This document shows positions 8,730 through 17,206 of a DNA stretch of 64,000 bases, piece by piece. The position numbers were made by a program, and so were the translations under genes. Location: assembly GCF_003116815.1 (NCBI RefSeq), contig NZ_QDKQ01000052.1, positions 124,001-188,000 of the forward strand, read 5' to 3'. The DNA is from Caulobacter endophyticus. Lineage in GTDB: Bacteria; Pseudomonadota; Alphaproteobacteria; Caulobacterales; Caulobacteraceae. The notes beneath the pieces were generated by a model. It was given only the letters and a program-made list of their open reading frames with translations, was not told the origin of the DNA and made no database searches. Every line of letters begins with the position of its first letter. Positions within the stretch are counted from its first letter, which is position 1.

Positions 8730-8743
8730 TTAATCCAAATTAG
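8730..8743 (-). promoter_or_regulatory. flhA: Possible CtrA-like box upstream of flhA
   Basis: On the minus strand the gap between flbD and flhA contains CTAA, 6 bases, then TTAA (8743 to 8730), about 70 bases upstream of the flhA start. The CtrA consensus is TTAA-N7-TTAA, so this is one base short and one base off. The Caulobacter flhA (flbF) promoter is known to be CtrA controlled, which makes this a reasonable but weak candidate. Confidence 0.35.
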
Positions 8744-8801
8744 CCATGTTCGGCGCCGGACCGATCGTCGCGGGCGCCGAACAGGAATCTGCACTTGAGG
8801 T

Positions 8802-10187
8802 TTAGGCCGCCGCGCCGACGCCGCCCTGCGGCGGGGGCACGTTGACGCCGGCGTCGCCGTATTCCTTGAGCTTGTTGCGCAGGGTGCGGATCGAAATGCC
8901 CAGGATGTTGGCGGCGTGGGTGCGGTTGCCCAGGCAGTGCTCCAGGGTGTCGATGATCAGCGTCTGCTCCATCTCGGCCACGGTCTGGCCGACGAAGCTG
9001 CGGCTGACCGCCGCGGCGGCCACGGCCTCGGCCGCCGCCATCGAGGCGCCGCGGGCCACGGCCGCGTCAGGAGCCGGCGCCAGGGGCTGGCCGTCCGGCA
9101 GGCGGATGGCGAACTCCTCGATCTCGGCGCCGGTCGACAGCAGCACCGCGCGGTGCATGGCGTTTTCCAGTTCGCGCACGTTGCCCGGCCAGCGGTGGGC
9201 GATCAGGCGGCGCTTGGCCTCGGCCGAGATCGGCTTCAGCTCGATGCCGTTGGCGGCCGAGTACTTCTTCACGAAGTGCTCGCACAGATTGATGATGTCG
9301 CCCGGGCGTTCGCGCAGCGGCGGCAGGGCCAGGTTCACGACGTTGAGGCGATAGAGCAGGTCTTCGCGGAACACGCCTTCCTTGACCGCGTCGGCCAGGT
9401 TGCGGTTCGACGTGGCGAGGATGCGGATATCCACCTTCACCGGCTTGGTGCCGCCGACGCGGTCGATCTCGCGCTCCTGGATGGCGCGCAGCAGCTTGGC
9501 CTGCAGGCGCACGTCCATTTCCGAGATTTCGTCCAGCAGCAGCGTGCCGCCGTTGGCTTCCTCGAACTTGCCGATGCGGCGGGCCAGGGCGCCGGTGAAG
9601 GCCCCCTTTTCGTGGCCGAACAGCTCGCTTTCCAGCAGGTTCTCGGGGATGGCCGCGCAGTTGACGCTGATGAACGGCGCCTTGGCCCGACGCGATTTCG
9701 CGTGGACGTGGCGGGCCATCACTTCCTTACCCGAACCGCTTTCGCCGGTGATCAGGATCGAGGCGTCCGACGGGGCGACCTGGTCGGCCAGCTTGATGAC
9801 CTGCTCCATGTTCGGGTCGCGGGCGATCATCGGACGGTTGTCGTCGGTCACCGCGGCCAGGACGGCGGCGATCAGCTCGGCGTCCGGCGGCAGCGGGATG
9901 AATTCCTTGGCGCCGGCCTTGATGGCGGCAGCGGCGCGCATCGGGTCGGCGTCGACGCCGCAGGCCACGACCGGCACCCGGATGCGCTCGCTCTCGTTGG
10001 CCAGGATCAGGCCGGCGATGTCGAGGCCGTAGTCGACCATCATCAGGTCGGCGCCCTGCCCGGCCCGCAGCGCGTTGGTCGCCTGCTCCGTCGTCTCGAC
10101 GTGCGAAACCTTGGCCCCGGCGTTCATCGCCATCTTTACGGCGACCGAGAGCTGACCGTTCAGTTTACCAACGACCAAGAGGCGCAT
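8802..10187 (-). CDS. flbD: Sigma-54-dependent flagellar regulator FlbD
   Basis: A 461-residue NtrC-family activator that switches on class III flagellar promoters with sigma-54 and represses the early fliF promoter in Caulobacter. Residues 1-115 form a receiver-like domain with Asp52 (MMVDYG). It lacks the acidic pair of a normal receiver (VVGKLN instead) and the conserved Lys (FIPLPP). The AAA+ domain has Walker A GESGSGKE, the sigma-54 contact loop GAFTGA and Walker B LLLDEISEM. The C-terminus is a Fis-type helix-turn-helix (THAANILGISIRTLRNKL). The degenerate receiver fits the known control by FliX rather than phosphorylation. It is the distal gene of the fliF-fliG-flbE-fliN-flbD run. Confidence 0.96.
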   Translation of the reverse strand: MRLLVVGKLNGQLSVAVKMAMNAGAKVSHVETTEQATNALRAGQGADLMMVDYGLDIAGLILANESERIRVPVVACGVDADPMRAAAAIKAGAKEFIPLPPDAELIAAVLAAVTDDNRPMIARDPNMEQVIKLADQVAPSDASILITGESGSGKEVMARHVHAKSRRAKAPFISVNCAAIPENLLESELFGHEKGAFTGALARRIGKFEEANGGTLLLDEISEMDVRLQAKLLRAIQEREIDRVGGTKPVKVDIRILATSNRNLADAVKEGVFREDLLYRLNVVNLALPPLRERPGDIINLCEHFVKKYSAANGIELKPISAEAKRRLIAHRWPGNVRELENAMHRAVLLSTGAEIEEFAIRLPDGQPLAPAPDAAVARGASMAAAEAVAAAAVSRSFVGQTVAEMEQTLIIDTLEHCLGNRTHAANILGISIRTLRNKLKEYGDAGVNVPPPQGGVGAAA

Positions 10188-10280
10188 TGTCTTGTCTCCG
10201 GGCGGCCCTTCCGGACCGATCTTCTACTGCTTCGCCCTCTTTCAGAAGGCGCGGACTGGTGGGCGGGAAACCTCGGGCGA

Positions 10281-10613
10281 TCAGCCCGCGGCGTCGCCGT
10301 CCTTGATGATTTCCGTCATGGTCACGCCCAGGCGCTCGTCGACGACGACGACCTCGCCCCGGGCGACCAGGCGGTTGTTGACGTAGATGTCGATCGCCTC
10401 GCCGACCTTGCGATCGAGCTCCAGGATCGAGCCAGCCTGCAGCTGCAGCAGCTGGGCCACCGACATGTTCGAGCGGCCGAGCACGGCCGAGATGTTGACG
10501 GGGACGTCGAACACCGGAGCCAGGTCGGAAGCGATCTTGTCGCTCAGCTCGACCGGGATCTCCGAGGCGAGCATGCCGCCGTTGAAATCGTTGAGAGTCA
10601 GGTCGTCGGACAT
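10281..10613 (-). CDS. fliN: Flagellar motor switch protein FliN
   Basis: A 110-residue protein of the C-ring switch complex. It has the SpoA/FliN domain: VFDVPVNISAVLGRSNMSVAQLLQLQAGSILELDRKVGEAIDIYVNNRLVA in pieces, ending with the ARGEVVVVDERLGVTMTEII segment shared by the family. It follows flbE with 5 bases between them and precedes flbD by 93 bases, in the Caulobacter fliF operon order. fliM is not in the window. Length is normal for FliN. Confidence 0.95.
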   Translation of the reverse strand: MSDDLTLNDFNGGMLASEIPVELSDKIASDLAPVFDVPVNISAVLGRSNMSVAQLLQLQAGSILELDRKVGEAIDIYVNNRLVARGEVVVVDERLGVTMTEIIKDGDAAG

Positions 10614-10618
10614 GGCGG

Positions 10619-11266
10619 TCAGCCTTCGCTAGGAAGCAGGGGTTCGGCGTGCAGGCCCTCGGCCGCGATAGCGGCTTCCAGGGCCTGGGCGACGCGCTGC
10701 GCCGCCTCGTCGGGATTGAATTCAGCGCGGCCATCGCCCCAGTCGAGAACGAAGGCGGCAGGCGGCTGGGCGCCGTCGGCGCGGGCGACGATCTGGCCCG
10801 GATAGCCGATGGCGTGGGCGGTCTGCTCCAGGGCGGCCTGGGTGCGCTCGACCAGGTGCGGCGCGACGCGCACGCTGAGCTTGGGCTGGGCCTCGACCTC
10901 CCGGGCCAGGGCCAGCAAGGCCGCCGAGGCCGGGGCCTCGGGGAACTGGTCCAAAGCCGCGTCGGCGATCTTGTTGGCGCAGGCCAGCGCCAGGCGCGCG
11001 GCGTGCTCGCGATGCTCGTGAGCGACGGCGGCCAGGGTCGACAGCGCGCCGTGCACCGCGTGGGCTATGACGTTCATGGCCTGGGCCGCTTCCTGCTCGG
11101 CGCGGGCCACGGCCGAACGCTCGCCCTCGGCGAAGGCTTCGGCGCGGGCGGCCTCGACCTCCTCGGGCGTGAAGCTCTTCTTCACCTTGGGGGCCTCGTA
11201 GGCCACCCCGCCACGGTCGTCGAAGACCGTGTCGAAGGCGAAGCGCTGATAGGTTCCGTTGCTCAT
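10619..11266 (-). CDS. flbE: FliH-like flagellar assembly protein FlbE
   Basis: A 215-residue protein of the FliH family that regulates the flagellar export ATPase and is called FlbE in Caulobacter. The N-terminus ([12 protein letters not shown]) is followed by a charged Ala/Glu-rich helical part (about residues 35-110), which is the region FliH proteins use for coiled-coil dimerisation. The C-terminal half carries the [14 protein letters not shown] and [16 protein letters not shown] segments expected of a FliH fold. Its position between fliG and fliN supports the name. The family is divergent, so the assignment rests on context as well as sequence. Confidence 0.85.
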   Translation of the reverse strand: MSNGTYQRFAFDTVFDDRGGVAYEAPKVKKSFTPEEVEAARAEAFAEGERSAVARAEQEAAQAMNVIAHAVHGALSTLAAVAHEHREHAARLALACANKIADAALDQFPEAPASAALLALAREVEAQPKLSVRVAPHLVERTQAALEQTAHAIGYPGQIVARADGAQPPAAFVLDWGDGRAEFNPDEAAQRVAQALEAAIAAEGLHAEPLLPSEG

Positions 11267-11276
11267 CCCGCGCGCC

Positions 11277-12293
11277 TCAGTAGATCAGCTCGTCGTCGCT
11301 GCCCGAACCGGCCAGCATGATCTCGCCCTTGGCGGCGAGGTCCTTGGCGATCTGGACCATGGCGACCTGGGCCTGGTCGACGTCCTTCAGACGCACCGGA
11401 CCCATGCTTTCCATGTCCTCGCGCATGATCTTCGACGCGCGTTCGGACATGTTGGAGAAGAACATCTCGCGCAGCTTGTCCGAGGCGCCCTTCAGGGCCA
11501 GGGCCAGCTGCTCCTTGCCGGTGGCGCGCAGCAGGGTCTGCACGCCGCCCGGATCCAGCTTCGACAGGTCCTCGAACACGAACATCAGGGCCCGGATGCG
11601 CTCGGCCGCCTCGCGGTTGCGCTCTTCTAGGGCGGCGATGAAGCGCGCCTCGGTCTGGCGATCGAAGTTGTTGAAGATCTCGGCCATCATCTCGTGGCTG
11701 TCGCGCTTGGAGGTGCGCGCCAGGTTCGACATGAACTCGATCCGCAGGGTCTGCTCGATCTTGTCGAGGATTTCGCGCTGCACCGGCTCCATGCGCAGCA
11801 TGCGGGTGACGCATTCCAGCGCGAAGTCTTCCGGCAGGCAGGCCAGCACGCGGGCGGCGTGGTCGCTCTTCACCTTCGACAGCACGACGGCGACGGTCTG
11901 GGGGTATTCGTTCTTCAGGTAGTTGGCGAGCACCGCCTCGTTCACGTTGCCCAGCTTGTCCCACATGGTTCGACCCGCCGGACCGCGGATCTCTTCCATC
12001 AGCTGGTCGACCTTCTCGGGCGCCATGAACGACATCAGCAGGCGCTGGGTCTGTTCGTACGAGCCCATGATCGCGCCCGTCGAGCTCATGCCCGAGACGA
12101 ACTCGACCAGCAGCTCTTCGACCACGCTGGCCGAAACCGTGCCCAGGCTGGCCATGGCCTGGGAGACTTCCTTGATCTCCTCGTCGTCCAGCGCTTCCCA
12201 GATCTTGGTATGATCTTCACCCAGGGCGAGCAGGACGATGGCGGCCTTTTCGGGCCCGGCCAGCTTGGCGATATCTGTGACGGCGGCCTTCAT
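11277..12293 (-). CDS. fliG: Flagellar motor switch protein FliG
   Basis: A 338-residue rotor protein that joins the MS ring to the C-ring and generates torque with the stator. The N-terminal domain ([16 protein letters not shown]) binds FliF. The middle domain carries an EHPQT-like motif as [11 protein letters not shown]. The C-terminal domain has the charged torque helix with [30 protein letters not shown]. It starts 4 bases after the fliF stop and is followed by flbE with a 10-base gap. Length and motifs are normal. Confidence 0.97.
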   Translation of the reverse strand: MKAAVTDIAKLAGPEKAAIVLLALGEDHTKIWEALDDEEIKEVSQAMASLGTVSASVVEELLVEFVSGMSSTGAIMGSYEQTQRLLMSFMAPEKVDQLMEEIRGPAGRTMWDKLGNVNEAVLANYLKNEYPQTVAVVLSKVKSDHAARVLACLPEDFALECVTRMLRMEPVQREILDKIEQTLRIEFMSNLARTSKRDSHEMMAEIFNNFDRQTEARFIAALEERNREAAERIRALMFVFEDLSKLDPGGVQTLLRATGKEQLALALKGASDKLREMFFSNMSERASKIMREDMESMGPVRLKDVDQAQVAMVQIAKDLAAKGEIMLAGSGSDDELIY

Positions 12294-12297
12294 CCGA

Positions 12298-13962
12298 TCA
12301 CTCCGACTCGTGCAGCCAGTTGCGCAGGATCGCGACCGACTCTTCGGGGTGCTTTTCGACGAATTCCGACACGCGCTTGATCGACGAAGCCTTCACCTGG
12401 CCTTCGATCTTGGCGATGTCGATGCGCTGGTCGATGTCCGAAACCGGGCCGGCGATGGCGATCGGCTCGCCCGACTGGTCGACGACGACCTGCTGGGTGG
12501 TGCCGTCCGACAGGGTGACCAGGCGGGTGACCGGCTGGTCGCCCTGGCCCAGGGCCAGCTGGATCGGATGCTGGCCGGCCGGCTGGGTCAGGCTCTTGAT
12601 GAAGGGGCGCACGGCGAACATCAGGATCAGCAGGGCGACGATGGCCAGGACGCCGATCTCGGCGACGCGCATCAGGTCGTTCTTGTCGAAGCCGGCCATC
12701 AGCCCGCCCTTGCCGTCCAGGCCCTGGTCCTCGGCGGTCGGGAAGCGGATGTTGGTGACCTTCACCTGATCGCCGCGTGCGGCGTCGTAACCGATGGCGG
12801 TCTTCACCAGCTCTTCGATCTGGGCGATCTCCTCGGCGCTGCGCGGGGTGTAGGCGCCGGCCTTGCCGTCCTTGCCCGGAGCGGCGGTGACGCCGTCCAC
12901 GGCCACGGCCACGGCGACCTTCTTCATCGAGCCCGGCTCGGTGACCTCGGTGCGGACCGACTCGGAGATCTCGTAGTTGGTGGTGGTCTCGTTGCTGCCC
13001 GAGTTCGAGCCGACGGGCTGGAAGCCGGCCGGCTGGCCGCCGGGGATGTTCTGGGTGGCGGTGACGCCGCTGGTGTCGTCGTTGCGGGTCTCGGACTGGT
13101 TGTTGGCGCTGGTGCTTTCCGAGCGCACGACCTGGCCGTCCGGATCGAACTTCTTTTCCTGGGTGGTGATGCGGTTCAGGTCGAGGTCGGCGGTGACCGT
13201 GACGCGGGCCTTGCCGGGGCCAAGGACGCCGTCGAGCATTTCCTTGACGCTCTTGGCGATGCGGGCTTCGGCCTCGGACTTGCGGTCCTGGGCCAGACGG
13301 CCGGCCAGGCTCTCGTTGCCGCCGGCGGACAGGGTCTTGCCGTGGTCGTCGATGACGTTGACGCGCTCGGGCTTCATGCCCGGGACCGAGCCGGCGACCA
13401 GGTTCTGGACGGCGGCGACCATGTCCGACGACGGTTCGCGGCCGGCGGTGCCGATGGTGACGGCGGCCGACGGTTGCTCGGCGTCCTCTTCGAACAGCTG
13501 GCGCTTGGGCAGGACCAGGTGAACGCGGACGTCGCGCACGCCCTGCCAGCCGCGGATGGTCCGTTCCAGCTCGCCCTGCAGGGCGCGCTGGCGGTTCAGC
13601 TGCTGGACGAAATCGGTCTGGCCGATGGCGTTGCCGGTGTCGAAGATCTCGTAGCCGATCGAGCCCGAGGTCACGAGGCCCTTGCCCGAAACCAGCAGGC
13701 GGGCGGAATTGACCTTGTCGCGGGCGACCATGATGGTCGAGCCGTCGCCCTTGGTCTCGTACTTGATGCCGGCCTGGTCCAGCGCCTGGGTGACGGACGA
13801 GGCTTCCTTGAGGTCGAGATTCGAATACAGCAGCTCGTTCGGCTGCTTGCCCAGCATCATGACGACCGCGGCGAGCACGGCGATGGAGCCGACGGCGACG
13901 CCCGCCAGGGCGGCCAGACGACCGACGCCGAACTTCTGAATCGCGCTCAGGAATTTATCCAC
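12298..13962 (-). CDS. fliF: Flagellar MS-ring protein FliF
   Basis: A 554-residue membrane protein that forms the MS ring of the basal body. Two membrane segments are visible: residues about 17-40 ([19 protein letters not shown]) and about 440-460 ([19 protein letters not shown]). Between them is the periplasmic part with the YscJ/FliF ring-building segments ([31 protein letters not shown]). The cytoplasmic tail ends with the FliG-binding segment [12 protein letters not shown]. It is the first gene of the fliF-fliG-flbE-fliN-flbD operon; candidate CtrA control is described separately. Confidence 0.97.
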   Translation of the reverse strand: MDKFLSAIQKFGVGRLAALAGVAVGSIAVLAAVVMMLGKQPNELLYSNLDLKEASSVTQALDQAGIKYETKGDGSTIMVARDKVNSARLLVSGKGLVTSGSIGYEIFDTGNAIGQTDFVQQLNRQRALQGELERTIRGWQGVRDVRVHLVLPKRQLFEEDAEQPSAAVTIGTAGREPSSDMVAAVQNLVAGSVPGMKPERVNVIDDHGKTLSAGGNESLAGRLAQDRKSEAEARIAKSVKEMLDGVLGPGKARVTVTADLDLNRITTQEKKFDPDGQVVRSESTSANNQSETRNDDTSGVTATQNIPGGQPAGFQPVGSNSGSNETTTNYEISESVRTEVTEPGSMKKVAVAVAVDGVTAAPGKDGKAGAYTPRSAEEIAQIEELVKTAIGYDAARGDQVKVTNIRFPTAEDQGLDGKGGLMAGFDKNDLMRVAEIGVLAIVALLILMFAVRPFIKSLTQPAGQHPIQLALGQGDQPVTRLVTLSDGTTQQVVVDQSGEPIAIAGPVSDIDQRIDIAKIEGQVKASSIKRVSEFVEKHPEESVAILRNWLHESE

Positions 13963-14052
13963 TGGGCCTGTCCCTCAAACTGCGTCCGAACGGAGCGCAA
14001 GCGAGACGGATGGAAGTCCGCCGTCGCTAGGCAGGATTTACCCAGTCGATGG

Positions 14053-14067
14053 TTAACGACGGCTTTA
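14053..14067 (-). promoter_or_regulatory. fliF: CtrA box candidate of the fliF promoter
   Basis: On the minus strand the sequence reads TAAA-GCCGTCG-TTAACC, that is a CtrA-type TTAA-N7-TTAA box with one mismatch, about 90 bases upstream of the fliF start. The Caulobacter fliF operon is a known class II, CtrA-activated unit. The same 7-base spacer appears in the box ahead of sciP. Confidence 0.6.
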
Positions 14068-14108
14068 GATTTGGGGCGGGAACCCGCCTCCATAGGCGCC
14101 AAATGGTC

Positions 14109-14136
14109 GCGGCCGCGCCCCAGGGGGCGCGGCCGC
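14109..14136 (-). terminator. GC-rich hairpin after sciP
   Basis: Perfect 13-base arms 14109-14121 and 14124-14136 (GCGGCCGCGCCCC) separated by two bases form a very stable hairpin 65 bases after the sciP stop and before the fliF promoter. No T run follows on the minus strand, so it is a terminator candidate without the classical tail. Confidence 0.5.
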
Positions 14137-14200
14137 TGAACAGACCGTTCGGGCGCTTTGCGGAGCATAACTCCTCGCGCCCTTTCAGTTTTTCCGCCGT

Positions 14201-14482
14201 TTAGCGGTACTGCTGAAGCCGGGTGGTCCGCAGACCCGCCAGACCGTGCCGGTCGATAGACTGCTGCCAGGCGAGGAATTCCTCGTTGGTCAGCTTGTAA
14301 CGATCGCACGCCTCGTCGAGCGAGAGGAGACCACCGCGGACGGCGGCGACCACCTCGGCCTTACGCCGGATCACCCAACGCTGGGTTTCCGGGGGCGGAA
14401 GATCCGACAGGGTAAGAGGCGCACCGGTCGGACCGATGACGTACTTTTCACCCCGGCTGTTCGTGCGCTGCTGCTGCAACAT
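14201..14482 (-). CDS. sciP: CtrA inhibitor SciP (DUF1153)
   Basis: A 93-residue helix-turn-helix protein that in Caulobacter binds CtrA and DNA and represses CtrA-activated genes in late division stages. It contains the conserved N-terminus MLQQQRTNSRGEKYVIGP, then LPPPETQRWVIRRKAEVVAAV and LSLDEACDRYKLTNEEFLAWQ, the helix-turn-helix core, ending LRTTRLQQYR. The start at 14482 is chosen because the family begins at MLQQQ; an upstream in-frame ATG at 14503 would add seven residues. It lies between fliF and flgE, as in C. crescentus. A CtrA-type box about 55 bases upstream suggests that CtrA drives its own inhibitor, which is established for the species. Confidence 0.95.
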   Translation of the reverse strand: MLQQQRTNSRGEKYVIGPTGAPLTLSDLPPPETQRWVIRRKAEVVAAVRGGLLSLDEACDRYKLTNEEFLAWQQSIDRHGLAGLRTTRLQQYR

Positions 14483-14537
14483 GGCTTTACGCCTTTCCCA
14501 CAACCATCACTGTTGACGAGGAATATAGGCGCCGGGG

Positions 14538-14552
14538 AATAACGACGGCTTA
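14538..14552 (-). promoter_or_regulatory. sciP: CtrA box candidate of the sciP promoter
   Basis: On the minus strand this reads TTAA-GCCGTCG-TTAT, the CtrA consensus TTAA-N7-TTAA with one mismatch, ending 56 bases upstream of the sciP start. The spacer is identical to that of the box ahead of fliF. Confidence 0.65.
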
Positions 14553-14596
14553 ATTCCGGTAGTAAAGAAAGACCTAAACACGGGACTTCCTCCAGC

Positions 14597-14627
14597 GATC
14601 AGAGTGTATCGATGTGACACACTCTGA
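14597..14627 (-). terminator. Hairpin after flgE, terminator candidate
   Basis: Perfect 10-base arms ATCAGAGTGT (14597-14606) and ACACTCTGAT (14618-14627) with an 11-base loop lie 24 bases past the flgE stop, before the sciP promoter. There is no T run after it on the minus strand. It could end the fliK-flgD-flgE transcript or serve as a protein-binding palindrome. Confidence 0.45.
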
Positions 14628-14650
14628 TTAAGACCAGTTAATACCTATGA

Positions 14651-16330
14651 TCAGCGCTTAATGCTCAGAAGTTCTTCCAGCATCTGATCGGCGGTGGTGA
14701 TGATTTTCGACGAGGCCGAGTACGCACGTTGCGTAGTGATCAGGCCCGTGAACTCAGTCGACAGGTCGACAGTCGAAGCTTCCAGCGTCGAAGGCGCCAG
14801 AGAACCTGCGCCGCCCTGGCCCGGGGTCTTCAGGCTATAGGTGCCGCTTTCATTGGTGACGCGGTAGGCGTTGCCGTTAACGCCCTTCAGGCCGTTGGGA
14901 TTCGAGAAGGTCGCAATGGCCACCTGGGCGATCCGGCGAGTCACACCGTTGTCGAAGATGGCCGAGACGTAGCCGTCTTCATCCACCTCGATGTTGGTCA
15001 GGTTGCCGAACGCGGTGCCGTTGGTGTTCACCGACTGCACGACCGACTGGCTGTTGTACTGGGTCAGACCGCCGGCGGCGTTGGCCAGGTCGATCTGGAT
15101 GTCCTGGGCGTCGATGCCCAGGCCGTCGGCCCAGCGCGGGCCCGTGCCCGTGGCGGTCGGGTCGGAGGCGCCGATGTGGATCGCCGTCGGGTTCACGCCG
15201 CCGAACAGGTTGCCGACCGAGGCCAGCTTGCCGTCCGTGGTGAAGGTGATCTTTCCCGAGCTGATCAGGCCGTTGGTGTTGTTGTCCAGGTCGCCCGGCT
15301 TGGCGCGCAGTTCGGCGAACCACTCGTTCGGGCCGGGGCCCTTGAGCAGCGACAGGGTGACGGTGCGCTGGCCGCCCTTGGAGTCCGAGACCGGGATCTG
15401 GATCTCGAAGTCCGGCTTGACGCCGGTGGTCGGGTCCTCGGCATAGTCCGACATCGAGCGGGTGGTCGGGTCGTAGGCGCCGGCGTTCACGGCGTCGGTC
15501 TTGGTGTTCAGGCCCAGGGCCGCGAACGACACGGTGGCGCCGCCGCCGGCGTTGATCGAGCCGGCCGGCACGGTCGCGCCGGTGGGGGTGTAGCTGGTCA
15601 GGGCGCCCGTGGTCGGGTCGAACGCGGCCGTGCCGGTGTCGACGACCACGCCTGCGCGGCGGACTTCGACCTGGTACTCGTTGCCGTTGCCGGTCGGGCT
15701 GTAGCGAACCGCGTAGTCGGCCGTGACGGCGTTCGAGTCGGCGACGCCCGTCTTGCTCGACAGCGCGTTGGCGGCGGCCGACACGGCCTGTTCCGAACGC
15801 AGGTTGGCGTTGACGCCGACCCGGGTGGTCTTCTCGGCGGTGCCGCCGACGCTGCCGACGTTGATCGACGACAGCTGGGTCAGGTCCGACGGGTCGGGCG
15901 TGATGGCGCCGGTCACCGGATCGGCCAGCCAGCCCTGCAGGTAGAGGCCGGCGTCGTTCTTCAGGTAGCCGAGGTTGTCCAGCTGGAACGAACCGGCGCG
16001 GGTGAACGAGCGGGTGTCGGTGGCGGTCAGGCCTTCCGGCTTCTCGGTGGCGACGAAGAAGCCCGAGCCGGCGATCGACAGGTCGAGGCTCGAGGTCGTC
16101 GACTGGGTCAGGCCCTGCTGGCTGATGAACTGGTGCGTCAGCGACTTCACGCCGCCGGCGCTGTAGGTGTTGTTCTTGCTTTGCGAGGTGACCAGCGTCG
16201 AGAAATTGGCCGACGAGCGCTTGTAGCCGACGGTGTTGACGTTGGCGATGTTGTCCGAGATCGCGGCCAGGGCCGACGAGTTGGCGACCAGACCGGAGAC
16301 GCCCGAGAGCATGGCGCTGTTGATGGACAT
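14651..16330 (-). CDS. flgE: Flagellar hook protein FlgE
   Basis: A 559-residue hook subunit. It begins with the flagellar rod/hook N-terminal motif (SGLVANSSALAAISDNIANVNTVGYK), shared by FlgB/C/E/F/G, and ends with the matching C-terminal motif (VDLSTEFTGLITTQRAYSAS, then ADQMLEELLSIKR). The central region is the exposed hook domain with D/N/G/T-rich beta structure and no cysteine needed for export. The length is somewhat below the roughly 590 residues of the C. crescentus protein. It follows flgD on the same strand with a 133-base gap, in which I see no sigma-54 promoter. Confidence 0.96.
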   Translation of the reverse strand: MSINSAMLSGVSGLVANSSALAAISDNIANVNTVGYKRSSANFSTLVTSQSKNNTYSAGGVKSLTHQFISQQGLTQSTTSSLDLSIAGSGFFVATEKPEGLTATDTRSFTRAGSFQLDNLGYLKNDAGLYLQGWLADPVTGAITPDPSDLTQLSSINVGSVGGTAEKTTRVGVNANLRSEQAVSAAANALSSKTGVADSNAVTADYAVRYSPTGNGNEYQVEVRRAGVVVDTGTAAFDPTTGALTSYTPTGATVPAGSINAGGGATVSFAALGLNTKTDAVNAGAYDPTTRSMSDYAEDPTTGVKPDFEIQIPVSDSKGGQRTVTLSLLKGPGPNEWFAELRAKPGDLDNNTNGLISSGKITFTTDGKLASVGNLFGGVNPTAIHIGASDPTATGTGPRWADGLGIDAQDIQIDLANAAGGLTQYNSQSVVQSVNTNGTAFGNLTNIEVDEDGYVSAIFDNGVTRRIAQVAIATFSNPNGLKGVNGNAYRVTNESGTYSLKTPGQGGAGSLAPSTLEASTVDLSTEFTGLITTQRAYSASSKIITTADQMLEELLSIKR

Positions 16331-16463
16331 GACTGAAATCCTGCTCGTGAGGTTTGTTTGGCGGGGTTCAGCGCAGTTTGCGTTTGGGTTCCGGGTCGGC
16401 CGTCTGGCTCGGTTGGGAACCGCGTCGGCGTCATTCTGACGCCCGGTTCATTCGGTGAAGGCC

Positions 16464-17195
16464 TTAGGCGGCCTCTGCGGTGTCCTCGGGCGTCTTGTCC
16501 GAGGTGTCCGCTGTCTTCTCTGGCGGGTTGGTGACGCCGATCACCTGGCTGATCGGCACTTTCACGCCGTCGATGGTGACCATGTTCTGGCCGCTCTCGT
16601 TGGTCACCGCGGTCACGATGCCTTCGATGCGACCCTTGGAGGTGGTGGCGATCTTCGTGCCCTCGCCGTCGACGGCGGTGACGCGCAGGGTGTAGGCGGC
16701 GCCGTTGGGCTGCTGGACGCCGGTGGTGCTGTCCTTGCCGTCCCACTCGAAGGTCTTTTCACCCTTCGTCATGTCGTCGGGCAGCTTGGTGGCGACCACG
16801 TTGCCGTACTTGTCGAGCACTTCGATCTTCACCGAGGTGGCGTTGCGGCCGACGGTGTAGCTCCAGTTGGCCTTGCCGTCCTTGAGCACCGAGGTGTCGG
16901 TCTCGGCGGTGGCCTGCTTGCCCATCATGTTGACCGCATCGGCGATGCCGCCGTCGTTCATGCCGACCAGGGCCGCCAGCAGGTCGTTGGTGACCAGCTG
17001 CTGCTCCACGCCCGTCATTTGGACGATCTGGCCGGTAAAGGCGTTGGAATCCATCGGCGACAACGGATCCTGGTTCTTCATCTGCGTGGTCAGCAGCTTC
17101 AGGAAGGTTTCTTCGCTGCTCGCCAGCTGGTTCCTCGAGTTGTTGATCTTGTCGATCACCGAGGTGCTGCCGGACGTCGCGGTCGTGGTGGCCAT
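16464..17195 (-). CDS. flgD: Flagellar hook cap (scaffold) protein FlgD
   Basis: A 243-residue hook-capping protein needed to polymerise FlgE. The N-terminal signature EETFLKLLTTQMKNQDPLSPMD is typical and precedes FTGQIVQMTGVEQQL. The C-terminal half has the FlgD Ig/tudor-like region with VLDKYGNVV and FEWDGKDSTG-type segments (FEWDGKDSTTGVQQPNGAAY). It is followed by a short Asp/Glu/Thr-rich tail. It lies 11 bases after fliK and upstream of flgE. Confidence 0.95.
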   Translation of the reverse strand: MATTTATSGSTSVIDKINNSRNQLASSEETFLKLLTTQMKNQDPLSPMDSNAFTGQIVQMTGVEQQLVTNDLLAALVGMNDGGIADAVNMMGKQATAETDTSVLKDGKANWSYTVGRNATSVKIEVLDKYGNVVATKLPDDMTKGEKTFEWDGKDSTTGVQQPNGAAYTLRVTAVDGEGTKIATTSKGRIEGIVTAVTNESGQNMVTIDGVKVPISQVIGVTNPPEKTADTSDKTPEDTAEAA

Positions 17196-17206
17196 GACGC
17201 TTGCTC

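Noticed and set aside
12238-14139. Antisense frame opposite fliF
   Set aside because: fliF is unambiguous on the other strand; the frame has no family match.
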